Source: CAIVVT01 sp963757265
GTDB taxonomy: Bacteria > Acidobacteriota > Terriglobia > Bryobacterales > Bryobacteraceae
Length of the DNA stretch: 64,000 bases
Assembly (NCBI GenBank): GCA_963757265.1
Contig: CAVWRA010000004.1
Coordinates: 496,001 to 560,000 of the forward strand
Reading direction: 5' to 3'
The position numbers and the translations under genes are program-made. The notes beneath the pieces are model-generated. The model ran no database searches, had not been told where the DNA came from, and worked only from the letters and a program-made list of their open reading frames with translations. Below, piece by piece: positions 9,849-18,229 of this stretch. The first letter of the stretch is position 1. Every line of letters starts with the position of its first letter.

Positions 9849-10169
9849 AAGACCTCCGTGGTGGGAAGACGGTTGCATGTGCAACAAATGCCGGAATGGT
9901 GCTGCCACGGTGGATTCGAGCCCGCGGAGTTTATCCAGGATTTCCGTGTCGCCATCCCGACTCGCCTCGATTCTACATCCAGCAGGATCCAGGCCAAGCT
10001 CATCCCGCGTGGACCCGCAAGTGGACGATGATAAGTGCATGGGCCAGTCGTGCCGGCCGAAGCGTCCGCGGGATAGGAGCGGGCGCACGGGATCAGCGTA
10101 ACGAAGGGGGCGGGGGCAGGCGATTCCAGCGTTTCAGCTCCGGCCGATGCGGGAAAGGAAGGCGCAGCG

Positions 10170-11177
10170 ATGGACAGAAGACTCTTCCTCAGAAATTCAG
10201 CGGCCGCCGTCGGGACTTTCGTCACCGCGGATGCGGCCGAACGCGTCCCGCAGGACGCCCCAGCGAGAATCGGGCGCCCCGTTCGCGCCGTGAGCATCGG
10301 CTTCCGGCCCGGCCTCCCGCTGGAGCAGATTGCGGATCGGGTGGACCAGGAAGGCGCGCGCGGCGCGGACCTTATTGCTCTGCCGGAGACCTGCCGCGGG
10401 CAGAACGAGCGCAGCCAGGAGGGCCTGGACGGAGCGACGGTTTCGACCATGGCGCGACTGGCGAGCAAGCACCGGACCTACGTGGTGTGTCCGATCGACC
10501 GGCGCGACGGGGAGCGGCGGCTGAACTCGGCGGTGCTGATTGACCGCCGCGGCCAGGTGGCGGCGGTTTACGACAAGCTGTTTCCGTATAACGAGGAGTT
10601 CGTCAAGCAGCCGGCGGTCCAGCCGGGACAAGCGGTGGTTGTCGCTGCGACGGACTTCGGGCGGCTGGGGCTGGCGATCTGTTTCGACGTGAACTGGGCG
10701 CCGCTGTGGCGGCGGCTGGCGGATTTCGGGGCGGAGCTGGTCGTATGGCCGAGCGCGTACTCGGCGGGCCGGTCGCTGCAGGCGCGGGCGATCGATTTCA
10801 ACTACGCGGTGATCAGCTCAACGTGGGTACCGGATTGCAGAGTGTACGACATTGACGGCGAGGAGCTGGTGCACGAGAGTGAAAACCAGTCCAATGTTCT
10901 GAACGTCACGCGGCATACGTTCGATTTGGACCGCTGCCTATTCCATCAGGACTACAATCTGCCGGCCAGGCTGGAGCGGCTGCTGAAAGAGCACGGCGAG
11001 GACGTTGAGCGCGAGAAGTGGCTTCCGGCGGAAGGCTGGTTTGTGCTTAGGGCGAAGCGGCCCGGCGTCAGCGCTCGCGAGTTGGCCAAGCGTTATGGGC
11101 TGGAAGAGAAGCGGCCTTACATCAACCGCAGCCGCGGCGAGATCGACATCCGGCGCGGTTGGGAATTTGCAGGATAG
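10170..11177 (+). CDS. Carbon-nitrogen hydrolase (nitrilase superfamily), probably exported
   Basis: A 335-residue protein with an intact nitrilase-superfamily catalytic triad: Glu in 'LIALPETCRG', Lys in 'YDKLFPYNEE' and Cys in 'GLAICFDVNW'. It hydrolyses a C-N bond in an amide or nitrile; the substrate cannot be read from sequence. The N-terminus (MDRRLFLRNSAAAVGTFV) is a Tat-like signal with R-R-L-F-L-R. GGAAGG precedes the ATG. It leads a plus-strand block with an SDR dehydrogenase, a GH29 fucosidase and an MFS transporter, separated by short gaps, and may be transcribed with them. Confidence 0.87.
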   Translation: MDRRLFLRNSAAAVGTFVTADAAERVPQDAPARIGRPVRAVSIGFRPGLPLEQIADRVDQEGARGADLIALPETCRGQNERSQEGLDGATVSTMARLASKHRTYVVCPIDRRDGERRLNSAVLIDRRGQVAAVYDKLFPYNEEFVKQPAVQPGQAVVVAATDFGRLGLAICFDVNWAPLWRRLADFGAELVVWPSAYSAGRSLQARAIDFNYAVISSTWVPDCRVYDIDGEELVHESENQSNVLNVTRHTFDLDRCLFHQDYNLPARLERLLKEHGEDVEREKWLPAEGWFVLRAKRPGVSARELAKRYGLEEKRPYINRSRGEIDIRRGWEFAG

Positions 11178-11272
11178 CGGCGCCTGCTCCCCGCCCCTCT
11201 CGAGGGTCAGCTCGTCCGCATCGGACGGCCGGGGAGCGGAGCGGCTCTGACAACGGAGAGCAGGAGAAGGCG

Positions 11273-12025
11273 ATGAAGCTCGACGGGAAAATCTGCCTCA
11301 TCACAGGCGGCAGCAGCGGCATTGGAGCAGCGACGGCGCGCGAATTCGCGTCGCGCGGCGCCGATATCGCGATCTGCGGTTTGCCGGCGGACGACACCTT
11401 GGCGCAAGGCGTGAAGCGGGACGTGGAAGCACTGCATCGCCGGGCGCTGACGATCACGGCGGATGTCGCCGTGCCGTCCGAGGCGATCCGTTGCGTCGAG
11501 CAGACGGTGGCGGGCCTAAGTGGACTCGATGTGCTGGTCCACTGCGCGGGCGGGCCCGCGCCGGGCGGCTTGCTCGAAGTCGACGACCGCACTTGGCACG
11601 GGGCCTTTGAGATTCACGTGCACGCGGTGTATCACCTGGCGCGCGCGGCAGTGCCCTATATGATCACGCGGGGCGGAGGAGCGATCCTGCTGATCTCGTC
11701 GGCCGCCGGGGCGCGGGGCTGCGCGGGCGCGATCGCCTATGGCGTGGCCAAGGGTGCGATTCCGCAGTTCACCCGGGCGCTGGCGCGCGAGCTCGGGGAG
11801 CACAACATCCGCGTGAGCTGCGTATCGCCGGGGATTATCCGCACTCGGTTTCAGGACTACCTGACCGCCCAGCAGGTGGAGAACAACATGCGCAACCGGA
11901 TTCCACTGCATCGCGAGGGGCGCCCGGAAGACGTGGCGGCCGCGCTGGCCGCGCTGGCCGAGAACGACTTCATCACCGGGGCGGAGATTCCTGTCGATGG
12001 CGGCATGGCGATGCGGATGGTGTGA
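11273..12025 (+). CDS. SDR-family NAD(P)-dependent oxidoreductase
   Basis: A 250-residue classical short-chain dehydrogenase. The cofactor loop is TGGSSGIG at residues 10-17, the structural N-A-G appears as 'HCAGG', the catalytic Ser lies in 'ILLISSAAG', and Tyr/Lys in 'YGVAKG'. 'SPGIIRTRF' and a C-terminal 'ITGAEIPVDGGMAM' are standard. The ATG at 11273 follows GGAGAAGGCG; the open frame extends upstream but without a start signal. The neighbours handle a deoxysugar or uronic acid, so a sugar or sugar-acid dehydrogenase role is likely but not proven. Confidence 0.9.
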   Translation: MKLDGKICLITGGSSGIGAATAREFASRGADIAICGLPADDTLAQGVKRDVEALHRRALTITADVAVPSEAIRCVEQTVAGLSGLDVLVHCAGGPAPGGLLEVDDRTWHGAFEIHVHAVYHLARAAVPYMITRGGGAILLISSAAGARGCAGAIAYGVAKGAIPQFTRALARELGEHNIRVSCVSPGIIRTRFQDYLTAQQVENNMRNRIPLHREGRPEDVAAALAALAENDFITGAEIPVDGGMAMRMV

Positions 12026-12066
12026 GGGCGCGGGGCGTCGAGTCGCGGATGAGAAGGGAGACGGGA

Positions 12067-13587
12067 ATGAAGCGCCGGAGTTTCCTGGCCAGCGGGGCGG
12101 CGGCGGCGTTACCGGCGCTGCGCGCCGATGGGGTTCGCGTTCCGCACTATCTGCCCCACAGCGATGTCCACTACCAGAGAGTGCGGGCGTATATCGAGGA
12201 CGTCCCGGTCCCGGAATACCGCTGGGCGCCGGACGCGGCATACGAACGCTTTCGCGACATCAAGTATGGCGTGCGGCTGCACTGGGGTCCGTATTCGATC
12301 TTGGGCCAGTCGGGCGAATCGTGGCCGTTTCTGAAGCTGTCTTTTGCTGAACGGCAGCGCTATCAGGCCATGTACAAGACGTGGAATCCGCGCGGCTTCA
12401 ATGCCGACGAGTGGATGGATCTCTTCGCCGACTGCGGCATGAAAATGTTCGCCTTCACCTCGAAACATCACGATGGCTTCTCCATGTTCGATACGCATAC
12501 GCGGGTGCGGCGGCGGACCAACTGGACTGCGCCCGGCGGACCGCGGATGGAGCCCTGCGATCTGGCTTACAGCATCATGGAGACGCCCTTCAAGCGTGAT
12601 GTGGTGCGCGAGTTGTGCGTGGCGGCGCGCCAGCGGGACATCAAGATCGACCTGTATTTTTCGCATCCGGATTGGTACGACGCGGACTTCCGGCCGTATG
12701 CCTACCATCCCCTGCAGGTGCCTTCTTCCGCGAGCATGACATACGACTACGCCGACGTGAAGAAGCGGCTGGGCGGCGAAGAGGTGATTGTCCCGGATCC
12801 CACCCCGGAAGAAGTGACCCGCATGATGGCCCGCCATCGCGCCCAACTGACGGAGCTGCTGACGCGCTACGGAAAGATCGACATGCTTTGCCTGGACCAG
12901 TGGCTGGGCCCGCGGGTGTGGCCGGAACTGCGCGAGACGTTGTTGGAGCTTCGCAAGCTTCAGCCCGAAGTGATGATCCGCGCGCGTGGCATCGGCAACT
13001 ACGGCGATTACTACACCCCCGAGGGGTTCGTGCCCGGCGACAAGTCCAACACCGATACGCCGTGGTTCGTGATCTATCCGCTGGGATCGTCGTTCTCCTA
13101 TGAGCCTATCGCGGAGAAGCACAAGGGCGCGGCGTGGGTGGTGCGCAATCTGGTCGACGCGACGGCCAAGGGAGGCAATTTCATGGTCGGCATTGGCCCT
13201 GACGGCGACGGCCGGTTCCATCCCACCGCCATCAGCCAATTGAAGGAAGTGGGCCAATGGCTGCGCATGAACGGCGAGGGCATCTATGGCACGCGCGCCC
13301 GCGAGGGCGAGCTGTGGCGCGAGGGCGACGATCTGCGTTTCACCCAATCCAAGGACCGGCGCACCGTGTACGCCTACGCGCTCAACTGGCCGGGGGAGCG
13401 GCTGGTGTTGCGTTCGGTCCGCGCCCGGGCCGGCTCGAAAGTACGGATGTTGGGAGTGAATGAGGCGCTTGAATTTAGTCACACTAGCTCCGGGCTGGAG
13501 ATCCAGCTGCCGGCCGGGCTGCAGGATGCGGCGCGGCGTCCGTGCCATTTTGCCTGGGGCTTTCAGATTCCAGCAGAAAGTGTTTGA
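12067..13587 (+). CDS. Alpha-L-fucosidase (GH29), Tat-exported
   Basis: A 506-residue protein with a Tat signal (MKRRSFLASGAAAALPAL). The GH29 barrel is visible: 'FRDIKYGVRLHWGPYSI', 'WMDLFADCGMKMFAFTSKHHDGFSMFDT', 'IKIDLYFSHPDW' and 'DMLCLDQWLG', where the Asp after C-L is the expected nucleophile. 'DATAKGGNFMVGIGPDGDGRF' is another family block. It releases L-fucose from glycans in the periplasm or outside the cell. The start is the ATG at 12067, after AGGGAGACGG. It lies 41 bases after the SDR gene and 17 bases before the MFS gene. Confidence 0.92.
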   Translation: MKRRSFLASGAAAALPALRADGVRVPHYLPHSDVHYQRVRAYIEDVPVPEYRWAPDAAYERFRDIKYGVRLHWGPYSILGQSGESWPFLKLSFAERQRYQAMYKTWNPRGFNADEWMDLFADCGMKMFAFTSKHHDGFSMFDTHTRVRRRTNWTAPGGPRMEPCDLAYSIMETPFKRDVVRELCVAARQRDIKIDLYFSHPDWYDADFRPYAYHPLQVPSSASMTYDYADVKKRLGGEEVIVPDPTPEEVTRMMARHRAQLTELLTRYGKIDMLCLDQWLGPRVWPELRETLLELRKLQPEVMIRARGIGNYGDYYTPEGFVPGDKSNTDTPWFVIYPLGSSFSYEPIAEKHKGAAWVVRNLVDATAKGGNFMVGIGPDGDGRFHPTAISQLKEVGQWLRMNGEGIYGTRAREGELWREGDDLRFTQSKDRRTVYAYALNWPGERLVLRSVRARAGSKVRMLGVNEALEFSHTSSGLEIQLPAGLQDAARRPCHFAWGFQIPAESV

Positions 13588-13604
13588 GCGGGAAGATCGA
13601 GCCA

Positions 13605-14858
13605 ATGGCTGATCGTGACCATGCCGTTGACGCGGCAGCGTCCCGCCAGCGCTGGCTGATGATCGGCCTGGTCTTTCTCGCCACGGTGATCAACTACCTG
13701 CACCGCCAGACCCTGGCGGTGGTAGCGCCCGTGCTCACCGAACAGTTCCACATGAGCAATGTGGACTATTCGCGCGTCATCTTCGGGTTCATGCTGGCCT
13801 ACACCATAATGAACGGCGTATCGGGGCCGATGGTGGACCGGCTCGGCACGAAGCTGGGCTACGCCGTCTGTATCGCCTGGTGGAGCATCGCGGCAATGCT
13901 GCACGCGGCGGCCTGGAATGTGCTCAGCCTGGGCGTATTCCGATTTCTGTTGGGGATGGGCGAGGCGGGCAATTGGCCGGCCGGGGTGAAGGTGGTTGCG
14001 GAGTGGTTTCGGCCCAAGGAGCGCGCGCTCGCGTCCGGCATTTTCAATAGCGGTTCTTCGATTGGGGCCGTATTGGCGCCGCCGCTGGTGGCCTGGATCA
14101 TTCTCCGCTCCGGGTGGCGCAGTGCGTTCCTGTTGGTCGGCGGGTTGGGTCTGATCTGGCTCGTGGCGTGGATGCTGGTCTACTACACGCCGGTCCAGGC
14201 GCGGACCGACACCCCTCCACGGCCGGTCTCCGCGTGGCAGCTGCTGCGCACGCGCTGGGTCCTCATATTCACGCTCTCGAAGGTGTTCAGTGACCCGGCC
14301 TGGTACTTCTACATCTTCTGGTTCCCGCAGTATTTGAAGAGTGCGCGGGGATTCGACATGGCCTCGATCGGCAAGTTCGCCTGGATCCCGTTTTTGACGG
14401 CCGATGCCGGCAACCTGATCGGAGGCGCTTTTGCGGCCGCACTTTTGAGCCGGGGCGTGCCGGTCGTGTGGACGCGCAAGATCTCGGTCACAGTCTTTGC
14501 GCTGTTGATGACCGCGGCGATTCCGGCGGTGCTCGCAGCCAACGTGTTCCTCTCGATCGCTCTGATTTCGACCGCGACGCTGGGCTACACGGGCGCGCTG
14601 GCGAACATGCTGGCCATGCCCGCGGACAGGTTTCCGAAGAATGCGGTGGGCTCGGTGTGGGGCATTGCGAGCATGGGCGCGGGGTTCGGCGGAATGGTTT
14701 TCAGCCTGGCGACGGGATGGTTGGTTGACCACTACTCGTACGTGCCGGTCTTCATCGGCTTCGGCATCCTGCCGCTCATCGCGGCGGCCATTCTCTGGAG
14801 CTTGCCTGCCGGCAGTGGGAGCCCTATGCCCGAATCCGACGCCGCAGCAGCTTCATAA
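13605..14858 (+). CDS. MFS transporter, ACS/hexuronate (ExuT-like) type
   Basis: A 417-residue, twelve-helix major facilitator. 'INYLHRQTLAVVAPVL' in helix 1, 'VFRFLLGMGEAGNWPAGVKVVAEWFRPKERALASGIFNSGS' style sequence in helices 4-5 (GEAGNWPA and WFRPKERALA are the diagnostic pieces), and 'GSVWGIASMGAGFGGMVF' place it in the anion:cation symporter family with ExuT. It probably imports a sugar acid or the sugar freed by the fucosidase upstream. The ATG at 13605 gives the shortest sensible N-terminus; upstream in-frame codons overlap the fucosidase gene. Confidence 0.88.
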   Translation: MADRDHAVDAAASRQRWLMIGLVFLATVINYLHRQTLAVVAPVLTEQFHMSNVDYSRVIFGFMLAYTIMNGVSGPMVDRLGTKLGYAVCIAWWSIAAMLHAAAWNVLSLGVFRFLLGMGEAGNWPAGVKVVAEWFRPKERALASGIFNSGSSIGAVLAPPLVAWIILRSGWRSAFLLVGGLGLIWLVAWMLVYYTPVQARTDTPPRPVSAWQLLRTRWVLIFTLSKVFSDPAWYFYIFWFPQYLKSARGFDMASIGKFAWIPFLTADAGNLIGGAFAAALLSRGVPVVWTRKISVTVFALLMTAAIPAVLAANVFLSIALISTATLGYTGALANMLAMPADRFPKNAVGSVWGIASMGAGFGGMVFSLATGWLVDHYSYVPVFIGFGILPLIAAAILWSLPAGSGSPMPESDAAAAS

Positions 14859-15088
14859 GCCTTAAATATATGGGTCGCGTTGGCGCCTCACGTTGGTTTC
14901 GAATCTGCAGCCCTTCGGTTGACAGTTCGGCGGGCGGTACTGCCGGATGCTGCTGCGGTTGACTGGGACCGCCCGAAAGCACAGCCTTCCCGCGCATCAT
15001 GCCGGCTCCTCCCGGGGGTTAGGCCCGGTCGGGCCGATCATCCTCATCCGTCGGCTGGAAAAATGCGCGGCCCGGTCCCTCGCCCATC

Positions 15089-15922
15089 TCAATAGTCCAT
15101 CGGCATCCCGCGCAGGTTTTCGAACGTGAACACCGGCCCTTCCTTGCACACATAGGCCGGCCCAGCGTTGCACCGCCCGCACTTGCCGATGCCGCATTTC
15201 ATGCGGTTTTCCAGGCTGGTGTATACGTTCGACATTCTTGCGCCCAATCGTTCCAGCACCGGGATCGTGTTCTTGATCATGATCGGCGGCCCTATCACCA
15301 GCGCCACCGCGTTGTCCGCCGCCACCTGGGCCCGCTCGAAGACAGTTGGCACGAACCCGATTTCGCCCTTCCAATCCGGCGTCTCGCCGCCCGGATCGAC
15401 GCACTGGATCACGCGCACTCCGGGGTGACCGGCCCACTGCTCCAGTTCGTCCCTGTACACCAGGTCACCCACCGTGCGCGCGCCGTAAACGATGGTAATA
15501 GCGCCGTAGTCGGCGCGGTTTTCCAGCGCGTACCAGATGGCGCAGCGGATCGGCGGCATGGCGATCCCGCCGCCCAGAAAGATCAGGTCCTTGCCCTTCC
15601 ACTCCTCCATCGGATAGCCGTTCCCATACGGCCCGCGAAAACCCACCGTGTCGCCCTCGCTGGCCTCCCACAGTGCATCAGTAACGCGGCCGACTTTGCG
15701 GAAACAGAATTCGATATGGTCATGCCACGTCGAGCTGGAACAGATGTTGAACGTTGACTCGCCCCAGCCGAAGGCCGAAAAGATCCCGAATTGTCCCACA
15801 CGGAAGTCGAACTCTTTGGCCCGCTCCGCATTCTGGAACCTCAGCCGCACGGACTTCACGTCCGCCGTGTGCTGCCGCACGCCGATGATCTCCATGAGGT
15901 CGGGCTTATATGGATTCTGCAT
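15089..15922 (-). CDS. FAD/NAD(P)-binding oxidoreductase subunit (FlxA/AsrB-like)
   Basis: A 277-residue flavoprotein of the ferredoxin-NADP reductase fold. 'FRVGQFGIFSAFGWGE' is the FAD region, 'LIFLGGGIAMPPIRC' the nucleotide site and 'MKCGIGKCGRCNAGPAYVC' the C-terminal [2Fe-2S] ligands, as in PyrK, AsrB and the sulfhydrogenase gamma subunit. It is the last gene of the hdr operon and overlaps the gene before it by 17 bases. The expected role is NAD(P)H oxidation feeding electrons to HdrA, as in the FlxABCD-HdrABC complex of sulfate reducers. Confidence 0.88.
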   Translation of the reverse strand: MQNPYKPDLMEIIGVRQHTADVKSVRLRFQNAERAKEFDFRVGQFGIFSAFGWGESTFNICSSSTWHDHIEFCFRKVGRVTDALWEASEGDTVGFRGPYGNGYPMEEWKGKDLIFLGGGIAMPPIRCAIWYALENRADYGAITIVYGARTVGDLVYRDELEQWAGHPGVRVIQCVDPGGETPDWKGEIGFVPTVFERAQVAADNAVALVIGPPIMIKNTIPVLERLGARMSNVYTSLENRMKCGIGKCGRCNAGPAYVCKEGPVFTFENLRGMPMDY

Positions 15923-16925
15923 GGCAAATCTCGCTCACCACCGGCAACACCCCCAGCCCCACAGGGCAATTGCGCGCGCAATTGCCGCACCCGGTGCACA
16001 GGATCTCGCCGAATTTCTCCGGGTACATCAGGAACTTATGATAGATCCGCTGCCGCTGTCGCGCGCCCTGTGCGGGCCGCGGATTGTGCCCGCTGGCGTG
16101 CAGAGTGAACATCGCAAACTGGCATGCGTCCCAATTCCGTGCCCGCACCCCGCCGTGCGAGTTGCCCTCGTTGACAATGTCGAAGCAATGGCACACCGGG
16201 CACGTATAGGCGCACGCGCCACACCCCACGCAGGCCAGCGCGTGCTCCCGCCAGAACGGATCCTCGAAATGCTTCTTCGCGAACTCCGCGACGTCTGAAG
16301 GCTCGAACTTCCGCTCCGGTCCCGCGACACCACTCGCGGCCGCTTGAGCCGCACCGTCCGCAGCAGGCTCGACCGTCCCGCCCCACAACGCCGCGCCCTT
16401 CTCCGTCAGGCAGCGAACCTCGTAGGAACCGTCTCCGCAATCGGCCAGCATCACGTCCGACCCGCGTTCCGCCGCCGGCCCTAGGCCCACGCTCGTGCAG
16501 AAGCACTGTTCATCGTGCCCCGCGCAGGCGATTGTGATCACCGTCGTCGCCTCGCGCCGCCGGTTGAAAAAATCGTCCGGGTAATCCCAGTTGAACAGCT
16601 TGTCGAGAATCGGCAGCGCCGCCGCGTCGCACGGGTGCGCGCCGATGATAATCTGCTCGGGGATCTCGGCCGGCAGGTCGTGCAATGTAATGCCCGCCCC
16701 ATCGATTGCGTAGCCGTACAGCGCTTCGTGGCGCGGGAAGACGAACTCCTTGATCGAATTGCCCGGCCGGATCCAGCCGTCCACCACTAGCACTTCCGGT
16801 GATTGGAGCTGCGCATACAGCACCAGCCCCGGCTTCACCTGCACCGGCCCGGTGACCGTTTTGCCGTTTGCGATCCACGCGCCGGTGCGCTTGCGCAGAT
16901 CGTCCTTCGAGATGTGTTGGTTCAT
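15906..16925 (-). CDS. 4Fe-4S dicluster protein (FlxB / hydrogenase-sulfhydrogenase beta-like)
   Basis: A 339-residue cytoplasmic iron-sulfur protein. The N-terminal 240 residues resemble sulfhydrogenase beta/AsrA subunits ('IIIGAHPCDAAALPILD', 'CAGHDEQCFCTSVG'). Two ferredoxin clusters follow: 'CVGCGACAYTCPVC' and 'CTGCGNCARNCPVG'. It presumably carries electrons between the NAD(P)H-oxidising flavoprotein encoded next (overlap 17 bases) and the MvhD/HdrA core encoded before (overlap four bases). Confidence 0.85.
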   Translation of the reverse strand: MNQHISKDDLRKRTGAWIANGKTVTGPVQVKPGLVLYAQLQSPEVLVVDGWIRPGNSIKEFVFPRHEALYGYAIDGAGITLHDLPAEIPEQIIIGAHPCDAAALPILDKLFNWDYPDDFFNRRREATTVITIACAGHDEQCFCTSVGLGPAAERGSDVMLADCGDGSYEVRCLTEKGAALWGGTVEPAADGAAQAAASGVAGPERKFEPSDVAEFAKKHFEDPFWREHALACVGCGACAYTCPVCHCFDIVNEGNSHGGVRARNWDACQFAMFTLHASGHNPRPAQGARQRQRIYHKFLMYPEKFGEILCTGCGNCARNCPVGLGVLPVVSEICHAESI

Positions 16926-18229
16926 CGGATGAACTCCTCCTTGTCCTGGAGGGAGTAGACGCCGACCACCGGCTCAACCGCCGGATCCATGCCTGCGCGA
17001 TAGCCGAACTGCGTCTCCGCGGCCCGCGCCAGCGCTAGGTTGAGCAGCCGCAGATCGATGCCCGCCGGACAGGCGCGCGTGCACTCGTCGCACCCCACGC
17101 AGCGCCCCGCCAGGTGGATCGCCCGCGATAGATGCCAGGCGAAATTGCCTTTGCGGTGCGGCGATGTGTCGATCGCCTGCGGCCGGTTCTTGTCGGCTAG
17201 GCACTTCTCGCAATAGCACATCGGGCAGATCTGCCGGCACGCGTAGCACTTCAGGCAGCGGTCGAACTCGGCGGTCCAATACGCCAGCCGCTCCTCGCGC
17301 GGCTTCTCTAAAAACCGCTCCAGTTCCGCATAGCGTCCATCGGCCGGGGCCTCGCCTTGCGCCGCTGTGGATGAGATGATCTGGTCGGCGAACCGCGGCA
17401 CGTGCGTGTCGCAGGCCTCGCACTTCGCCTGCCCCAGCCCTTCGCACGCCACTCCAATTACCTGCAATTCCTCGCGCCGGATTTGCGATTCCTTCTCCAG
17501 CACCACCAGCGCGCGTTCATCGCAGCCCTTCACCACCACGGCCGCCGCGCCCAGCGCGCGCACTTCCGGCCGCTTCAGGTACACCGTCAGGTTGGCTAGG
17601 CAGCCCTCATTCCATTCCAGGCGCTCGCTGTCTCCCGGCCGCGTGATTAACACGGGCCCGCTTGCGCCGTGCCCGATCACGACCTTGACTCGCCCCTCCT
17701 CCAGCAGCCGCCGCGCCGCCGCCCGCAACTCCTGCCTCACTCCGGCGAAATCTCGTGCCAGCGCCGGCGGATGGATCGTCCCATCGTTCGCCACCGGCTG
17801 CGCCGGCTCCGTCTCATACGGCCGATACGGACCTAGCGCCCGCGTCTGCTCCGTGATCTCCGTGATCACCTGTTGGAACTTCCGCCCCTCGGCGGCGCTG
17901 ATCCAGGTGAAATGCAGCCGTCGCGTGTCGAAGCCCACAACTTCCAGCAGATCGCGGAACAGCATCCACCGCCGCCGCGCGTGGTAGTTGCCCGCGCTGT
18001 AGTGGCAGTCGCCCGGGTGGCAGCCCGAGACCAGCACCGCATCGGCGCCGATCTCCAGCGCCTTCACCACCAGGTTGGTATCGATCCGGCCCGTGCACGG
18101 CAGCCGGATGATGCGCACATTGCCCGGATACTCCAGCCGCGCCGTGCCCGCCAGGTCCGCGCCCAGGTAGGTGCACCAGTTGCACACGAAGGCGACGATT
18201 TTGGGCTCGAATCCGTTCGTCCCGCTCAT
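16922..18229 (-). CDS. MvhD-type subunit fused to an FrhB-like/4Fe-4S ferredoxin module
   Basis: A 435-residue fusion. Residues about 1-135 are an MvhD/FlxD domain ('AFVCNWCTYLGADLAG', 'IRLPCTGRIDTNLVVKAL', 'VSGCHPGDCHY'). Residues about 170-300 resemble coenzyme F420 hydrogenase beta-type proteins ('WNEGCLANLTVYL', 'VVVKGCDERALVVL', 'GVACEG'). The C-terminal part has two cluster regions, 'CLKCYACRQICPMCYCEKC' and 'CVGCDECTRACPAG'. Its ATG overlaps the hdrA stop by four bases (ATGA). MvhD subunits pass electrons to HdrA; the fusion suggests that an electron-entry and a wiring subunit became one chain. Confidence 0.82.
   Translation of the reverse strand: MSGTNGFEPKIVAFVCNWCTYLGADLAGTARLEYPGNVRIIRLPCTGRIDTNLVVKALEIGADAVLVSGCHPGDCHYSAGNYHARRRWMLFRDLLEVVGFDTRRLHFTWISAAEGRKFQQVITEITEQTRALGPYRPYETEPAQPVANDGTIHPPALARDFAGVRQELRAAARRLLEEGRVKVVIGHGASGPVLITRPGDSERLEWNEGCLANLTVYLKRPEVRALGAAAVVVKGCDERALVVLEKESQIRREELQVIGVACEGLGQAKCEACDTHVPRFADQIISSTAAQGEAPADGRYAELERFLEKPREERLAYWTAEFDRCLKCYACRQICPMCYCEKCLADKNRPQAIDTSPHRKGNFAWHLSRAIHLAGRCVGCDECTRACPAGIDLRLLNLALARAAETQFGYRAGMDPAVEPVVGVYSLQDKEEFIR

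Noticed and set aside
12109..13605. A 498-codon minus-strand open frame
   Set aside because: Antisense shadow of the GH29 gene; no protein-like motif.
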